A stretch of DNA of 36,905 nt, taken from positions 1-36,905 of the forward strand of contig NZ_AUAZ01000036.1 in NCBI RefSeq assembly GCF_000428985.1, given 5' to 3'. Shown here in pieces: positions 32,726 to 36,905 of this stretch. This DNA is from Marinobacterium litorale DSM 23545 (GTDB taxonomy: Bacteria > Pseudomonadota > Gammaproteobacteria > Pseudomonadales > Balneatricaceae). Each line of letters opens with the position of its first letter. Position 1 is the stretch's first letter. The notes beneath the pieces are model-generated. The model saw only the letters and a program-made list of their open reading frames with translations, did not search any database and was not told the origin of the DNA. The position numbers were made by a program, and so were the translations under genes.

Positions 32726-33012
32726 CCGTTCTGACTCAGCCGCAGTTCGACGCCGTTGCCGAGGCTGAGCACAATGTTCCAGCTTGGGCCGGAAGATGGA
32801 GAGTTGCCCATCAACGATGAGAGATCCAGAAAACCGGCTTCACCGGAACCTGACGACTCATCAGTCGACGGATTGGACAGGCGCTTTCGCCAGTTGCAGA
32901 AACTGGCATAGCCAATGTTCTCTTGTTTACAGAATTGGTAAGCTGACAGACCGCTGCTGCGCTGCTGATCAACCAGGGCCTTCCACTGCTCTGGCGTACG
33001 GTGCTTTCTCAT
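32722..33012 (-). CDS. tnpA: IS66 accessory protein TnpA
   Basis: A 96-residue protein with an N-terminal helix-turn-helix of the IS66 TnpA type: EQWKALVDQQRSSGLSAYQF, then CKQENIGYASFCNWRKRL. The rest is Ser/Gly-rich with a short C-terminal strand region. It is the first gene of the element, starting 85 bp inside the terminal repeat, with GAGG about 8 nt before the ATG. Confidence 0.92.
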   Translation of the reverse strand: MRKHRTPEQWKALVDQQRSSGLSAYQFCKQENIGYASFCNWRKRLSNPSTDESSGSGEAGFLDLSSLMGNSPSSGPSWNIVLSLGNGVELRLSQNG

Positions 33013-33075
33013 GGGGGTAACCTCGCGTTGAAAAATGTGAGGCTACTCTAGGGCGAATTTCAGCGCCGTGGCAGA

Positions 33076-33097
33076 ACGTCGTGGAATGAACGCTTAC
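33076..33097. repeat. IS66 terminal inverted repeat, right in window
   Basis: Ends GAACGCTTAC; perfect complement of 30415-30436. Confidence 0.95.
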
Positions 33098-33742
33098 CTC
33101 AATCTGATGGTTCTGGAGTGATGATGCGCGGTGTTGGACGCAGAGGTTACTGTCGAAAATTTCCAGAATGCCACCCGCCAGTAGTTTACCGTAATAGAGG
33201 GACATGCGGTCTGCACCGGTCGAGTGCTTTAACGTGGAAATGTCATTAATAAGGTTATGAAGGCTTGTGGAGCTGGAGTAGGGAAGCGCCTGGTGAGTAA
33301 AACAGATTGGGTTGTTATGGCTCAGATACCCAAACTCGCGAGAAACATCACGCAGAAACTCACCCGGGATTTTTATGATGAGCTTGGTGCAGTCTGCTGA
33401 GTAGAGCATGCTTGACTCTTGCCCGGGGGAGAGGACGATAGAGTCGCCTCGCTCCAGCTGGAGGCCCTGATCCGCGATGTTCCATCTACAGGTTCCCGAT
33501 AGAATAACCTGCAGATGGTATATGTCGTCCATAGGTGGTACGCGAACGTCCAGAGAATGACCATAACCGTGCTCAGAGACTTCGAGCAGCCCAAACCTTC
33601 GGTAGCGTATTTGAGCCGATTTGAGTTGGTTGGATGGGGTCACAAGTCGGTGGTTCCCGAGCCTTTGTTTCATGAACTCGGACACTTCGCAGGCGTAGGC
33701 CCCTCTGAGTGAATAATCACAGGCTGTTAGATGAAATGGCAT
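33098..33742 (-). pseudogene. XylS/BenR-like AraC-family regulator, N-terminal fragment
   Basis: This 215-codon part encodes the ligand-sensing domain: FMKQRLGNHRLVTPSN, RRFGLLEVSEHGYG, IYHLQVILSGTCRWN, then LSPGQESSMLYSADCTKLII. It lines up with the effector half of XylS and BenR, which sense benzoates. The reading frame continues into the IS66 terminal repeat and stops inside the element (32969), giving a 257-residue product without a DNA-binding domain. Bases 33098-33105 are the second CTCAATCT copy. The gene was convergent to the porin and likely controlled the TRAP/porin/SDR group, so those genes may now be unregulated or silent (inference). Confidence 0.95.
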
Positions 33743-33875
33743 TTTGATTCCCGCTTATTTTTATAATAATTAAATGCTTGTTATCGGTCTTTCTTATCTT
33801 TGCGATACAAATCCAATTTTATGGTCCGGATGAGTAGCAACAACTGATTAGTTGATTCGATTTTTCACCAACCTA

Positions 33876-35546
33876 TTACATATTGGGATAGTTCGGGCCG
33901 CCGCCCCCTTCAGGCACCACCCAGGTGATGTTCTGCGCCGGATCCTTGATATCGCAGGTTTTACAGTGCACACAGTTCTGCGCATTGATCTGGAACTTGG
34001 GCCCGGCTTCCTCTTCCACGACCTCATACACCCCGGCCGGACAGTATCGCTGCGCAGGCTCGGCATAGGTAGGCAGGTTCTTGCTGACCGGTATCGTCGG
34101 ATCAGCCAGTTTCAGGTGGCAGGGCTGATCTTCCTCATGGTTGGTGTTGGAGATAAACACCGAGGAGAGCTTATCGAAGCTGAGCGTGCCATCCGGTTTC
34201 GGGTAGTCGATCTTGGTGCACTGATCCGCCGGTTTCATCTGAGCATAGTCCGGCTTGTCATCATGCAGGGTGATCGGCAGCTTGCCGCCGAACAGATTCT
34301 GATCGACAAAATTGAACGCCCCGCCCAGGATCGGTCCGAATTTGTGCATGGCCGGACCAAAGTTACGGGAGCGGAACAACTCATCGTAGACCCAGGAATT
34401 CTTGAACTTATCGGCAAAGCTTGTCAGTTCAGTGCCGCCTTCACTGCCGCCCTGAATCGCCTCAAACACCGCTTCCGCCGCCAGCATGCCGGATTTCATC
34501 GCGGTATGGGTGCCCTTGATCTTGGCAAAGTTCAGCGTCCCGGCATCACACCCGATCACTAGTCCACCGGGGAAGGTCATCTTGGGCAGGGCGTTGAAGC
34601 CGCCCTTGGTGATGGCGCGCGCACCATAGGCCACCCGGCTGCCGCCCTCCAGATGCTGGGACAGCACCGGATGGTGTTTGAGACGCTGGAACTCATCGAA
34701 GGGGCTGAGCCAGGGGTTGGTGTAGTTCAGATCCACAATCAAACCGACCACCGCCTGGTTGTTCTCCAGGTGATAGAGGAAGAACCCGCCGGTCGTATCG
34801 CCGTCAAGCGGCCAGCCGGAGCCATGCACCACAAGCCCGGGCTGATGCTTGGCCGGATCGATATCCCAGAGCTCCTTGATGCCGATGCCGTAGTGCTGGG
34901 CATCGGCTTCAGTGTCGAGCTTGAACTGACTGATCAACTGCTTACCCAGGTGTCCGCGGCAGCCTTCGGCAAAGAGGGTGTACTTGGCGTGCAGCTCCAT
35001 CCCCTCCATATAGTTGGGACCCTGCTCGCCTTCAGCGGTGACGCCCATATCACCGGTGGCAATACCCTTAACACTGCCGTCTTCGTTGTACAGCACTTCC
35101 GCCGCTGCAAAACCAGGGAAGATCTCTACGCCCAGCCCTTCAGCTTGCTCCGCCAGCCAGCGGGTAAGATTACCCAGACTGACCACGTAGTTGTTCAGGC
35201 CATGGCCGGTGTTGTGCATGGTCTTGGGGATCAGGGCGTTGGGCAGTTTCTTGGCGGCGCTGTCGCTCTTGAGCAGATAGAGCTCATCGGCGGTAACCGG
35301 GGTATTCAGCGGAGCGCGACTCTCCACAGGAGCGTCTTTCCAGTTGGGAAATAGCTCATCCAAGGCACGGGATTCGATCACCGCACCGGAGAGGATATGC
35401 GCGCCCACCTCGGAGCCTTTCTCGACCACACAAACGGTCAGTTCCTGCTCGGCCTCCTGGGCCTGCTGCATCAGCCGGCAGGCAGCGGACAGGCCGGAGG
35501 GCCCGGCTCCGACGATAACGACATCAAATTCCATGGATTCGCGCAT
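33876..35546 (-). CDS. etfD: Electron transfer flavoprotein-ubiquinone oxidoreductase
   Basis: A 556-residue membrane-associated iron-sulfur flavoprotein that takes electrons from ETF and reduces ubiquinone. The FAD loop VVIVGAGPSGLSAACRL is near the N-terminus. The middle has the GCDAGTLNFAKIKGTHTAMKS FAD/quinone region in order. The C-terminal 4Fe-4S site has cysteines in CPAGVYE and CVHCKTCDIKDP. Start at 35546 (MRESMEFDVVIVG) has GAGG 5-6 nt upstream; the earlier in-frame ATG at 35669 lies in the repeat-rich spacer and is rejected. It lies downstream of etfBA in the same direction. Confidence 0.95.
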   Translation of the reverse strand: MRESMEFDVVIVGAGPSGLSAACRLMQQAQEAEQELTVCVVEKGSEVGAHILSGAVIESRALDELFPNWKDAPVESRAPLNTPVTADELYLLKSDSAAKKLPNALIPKTMHNTGHGLNNYVVSLGNLTRWLAEQAEGLGVEIFPGFAAAEVLYNEDGSVKGIATGDMGVTAEGEQGPNYMEGMELHAKYTLFAEGCRGHLGKQLISQFKLDTEADAQHYGIGIKELWDIDPAKHQPGLVVHGSGWPLDGDTTGGFFLYHLENNQAVVGLIVDLNYTNPWLSPFDEFQRLKHHPVLSQHLEGGSRVAYGARAITKGGFNALPKMTFPGGLVIGCDAGTLNFAKIKGTHTAMKSGMLAAEAVFEAIQGGSEGGTELTSFADKFKNSWVYDELFRSRNFGPAMHKFGPILGGAFNFVDQNLFGGKLPITLHDDKPDYAQMKPADQCTKIDYPKPDGTLSFDKLSSVFISNTNHEEDQPCHLKLADPTIPVSKNLPTYAEPAQRYCPAGVYEVVEEEAGPKFQINAQNCVHCKTCDIKDPAQNITWVVPEGGGGPNYPNM

Positions 35547-35887
35547 ATATACCTCGTTGTTATTCCTCGCACCCCAGTAAAATCGGGCATGCTGAGTCCG
35601 GGGGTTCTGGGTAATTCGCCGAAAGGGGCAGGTCTTTCCGGCCCCCGTTTTCGCCGGGTGGCGAGTCAAGGGACTTGTGCGGACAAGTCCCTTAACAATC
35701 CCAAACCGCCCCTGTCGTTGGGTCGGCTACGCCGACTCCCCTGTGCGTCTCAGCTGTCAGCGCGGTGCCGGAAACTCGGCTTCGCCTCAAACATCCGGCC
35801 CCTTTACCGCTGCCAGCCTGCGATGCTCGGCTGCACGGAAGGGGGAGTGCCGACGGTACCGGTCTCCAAAAAGCTTACAGGCTTCAA
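35547..35887. repeat. Palindrome-rich spacer between etfA and ETF-QO genes
   Basis: This 341-bp gap has no convincing gene. It holds several stems: AAGGGACTTGT-GCGG-ACAAGTCCCTT (35668-35693, 11 bp perfect), GTCGGC-TAC-GCCGAC (35722-35736) and GCCGGA...TCCGGC around 35767-35800. The density of perfect stems is like REP or BIME intergenic repeats. It may also stabilise or terminate the etfBA transcript. The ETF-QO promoter or only its ribosome site would lie at the left end. Confidence 0.55.
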
Positions 35888-36817
35888 TCAGAGCTTCGCC
35901 TCCAACTCCGGCAACACCGTAAACAGATCCCCCACCAGTCCGTAATCGGCGACCTGGAAGATCGGGGCTTCCTCGTCCTTGTTGATCGCCACGATCACCT
36001 TGGACTCTTTCATCCCCGCCAGATGCTGAATCGCACCGGAGATACCGACCGCGATATAGAGCTCAGGCGCTACGATCTTACCGGTCTGGCCCACTTGAAG
36101 GTCGTTGCTCACAAAACCGGCATCCACCGCCGCACGGGAAGCACCGATGGCGGCACCCAGTTTATCGGCCACTTTTTCCAGCAGGGCAAAGTTCTCGCCG
36201 TTACCCATGCCCCGACCACCGGAGATGACGACACGAGCCGCGGTCAGGTCGGGCCGGTCGGATTTGACCAGCTCTTCACCGACAAAGCTCGAGGTGCCCG
36301 CATCACAGGCGGTAGCCAGTGTTTCCACGGCAGCACTGCCACCCTCGGCCGCAGCCTTGTCGAACGCCGAGGTGCGCACGGTGATCACTTTGATCGCATC
36401 CTGCGACTGCACGGTGGCGATGGCGTTACCGGCGTAGATTGGGCGCTTGAAGGTATCGGCGGACTCAACGGTGATAATTTCGCTGAGCTGACCCACATCC
36501 AGCAGGGCCGCTACGCGGGGCATGTAGTCTTTGCTGGTGGTGCTGGCCGGGGCGATCACATGGCTGTAGTTACCCGCCAGCTCAGCGATCAGGGCACTCA
36601 GATTTTCCGCCAGGCCATGTTCGTAGACGGCGTTATCCGCCAGCAGCACCTTAGACACACCCGCCGCGTTGGCAGCCTCATCGGCCACGGACGGGCAACC
36701 GCTACCGGCGACCAGCAGGGTGATATCACCACCGACTTCGGTGGCAGCGGTCAGGGCGCTGAGGGTGGCCGGGTTCAGGGCCTGATTGTTGTGTTCGGCT
36801 ATCAGTAAAATGCTCAT
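35888..36817 (-). CDS. etfA: Electron transfer flavoprotein alpha subunit
   Basis: A 309-residue subunit that binds FAD and, with EtfB, accepts electrons from acyl-CoA and other flavin dehydrogenases. It begins MSILLIAEHNN. The C-terminal FAD domain shows VVISGGRGMGNGENFALLE, GASRAAVDAGFVSNDLQVGQTGKIVAPELYIAVGISGAIQHLAGM in order. Start at 36817 overlaps no other gene, has AGGGGG upstream that begins in the etfB stop, and fits family length; an in-frame ATG at 36871 lies inside etfB. Confidence 0.96.
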   Translation of the reverse strand: MSILLIAEHNNQALNPATLSALTAATEVGGDITLLVAGSGCPSVADEAANAAGVSKVLLADNAVYEHGLAENLSALIAELAGNYSHVIAPASTTSKDYMPRVAALLDVGQLSEIITVESADTFKRPIYAGNAIATVQSQDAIKVITVRTSAFDKAAAEGGSAAVETLATACDAGTSSFVGEELVKSDRPDLTAARVVISGGRGMGNGENFALLEKVADKLGAAIGASRAAVDAGFVSNDLQVGQTGKIVAPELYIAVGISGAIQHLAGMKESKVIVAINKDEEAPIFQVADYGLVGDLFTVLPELEAKL

Positions 36818-36827
36818 CCCAACCCCC

Positions 36828-36905
36828 TTAGAGTACCTTGGCTTCGTTCTGGAGCTTGTCGACCAGCGCATCCACGCTGTCCACCTTGATACCGGCCTGG
36901 CGCTG
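36828..36905 (-). CDS. etfB: Electron transfer flavoprotein beta subunit, C-terminal end (cut by window edge)
   Basis: Only the last 25 codons are visible, ending GIKVDSVDALVDKLQNEAKVL and TAA at 36828-36830. This is the conserved tail of EtfB, which pairs with EtfA 10 bp downstream. The rest lies beyond the window. Confidence 0.9.
   Translation of the reverse strand, partial: QRQAGIKVDSVDALVDKLQNEAKVL

Larger units (their letters stand above)
30415..33097 (-). mobile_element. Complete IS66-family insertion sequence
   Basis: The 2683-bp element starts GTAAGCGTTCAT and ends with the exact complement; the terminal inverted repeats are 22 bp with no mismatch (30415-30436 and 33076-33097). It is flanked by an 8-bp direct duplication. 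It carries tnpA, tnpB and tnpC on the minus strand plus a small downstream gene, all open. Perfect ends, intact genes and an exact duplication point to a recent insertion, still possibly mobile. Confidence 0.97.

Noticed and set aside
33852-34562. 236-codon plus-strand frame inside ETF-QO
   Set aside because: Antisense shadow of a gene with complete FAD and Fe-S motifs.
35397-35945. 182-codon plus-strand reading frame across the etf spacer
   Set aside because: It overlaps the ETF-QO start and etfA end on the opposite strand and its middle is formed by palindromic repeat sequence.
1-36905. CRISPR array, tRNA, rRNA, toxin-antitoxin or phage defence genes
   Set aside because: No regularly spaced repeats, cloverleaf-like sequences or recognisable defence proteins were seen by eye; a small RNA could still be missed.

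Overview
The window looks like chromosomal DNA from a moderately GC-rich, probably marine or halotolerant gammaproteobacterium, perhaps of the Marinobacterium/Marinobacter kind. The genus is inferred from gene content only: choline-sulfate use, the NAGGN osmolyte trio, a TRAP transporter, a DcaP-like porin and ETF/ETF-QO. No rRNA, tRNA or CRISPR array was seen.

Positions 1-15 kb are mainly osmoprotection and envelope. The tail of an IS630-type transposase at the left edge abuts a leftward choline-sulfate operon: betC (choline sulfatase), a ChoX-like binding protein and a SulP transporter. A divergent LysR gene overlaps a fused ABC exporter, followed by a phospholipase-D/cardiolipin-synthase-like protein and a glycine-zipper lipoprotein. 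After a GST comes the complete three-gene cluster for the osmolyte N-acetylglutaminylglutamine amide (amidotransferase, synthetase, M42 peptidase).

Positions 15-22 kb look like aromatic-acid catabolism. They hold an XRE-cupin regulator divergent from a BenE-type symporter, a gallate dioxygenase (fused LigB-LigA type) divergent from its own LysR regulator, and a three-component class I cytochrome P450 system (P450, 2Fe-2S ferredoxin, FAD ferredoxin reductase). A plausible but unproven reading is that the P450 oxidises or O-demethylates a methoxylated aromatic acid that ends in gallate ring cleavage. A membrane-anchored gamma-glutamylcyclotransferase-like protein and a 606-residue unrecognised helical protein follow.

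Positions 24-34 kb hold an SDR dehydrogenase divergent from a complete TRAP transporter (dctP, dctQ, dctM) and a DcaP-like porin, with clear palindromic operators and a structured leader upstream of dctP. Convergent to the porin is a XylS/BenR-like AraC-family regulator gene cut in two by a complete IS66-family element (30415-33097). The element has perfect 22-bp terminal repeats and an exact 8-bp target duplication; removing it restores a 320-residue regulator in frame. The element carries tnpA, tnpB and tnpC plus a small extra gene.

The right end holds ETF-ubiquinone oxidoreductase, a palindrome-rich spacer, etfA and the last codons of etfB, which feed electrons from flavin dehydrogenases to the quinone pool.

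The strongest direct observation is the IS66 disruption of the regulator. The most interesting functional hypothesis is the P450/gallate-dioxygenase/BenE neighbourhood.
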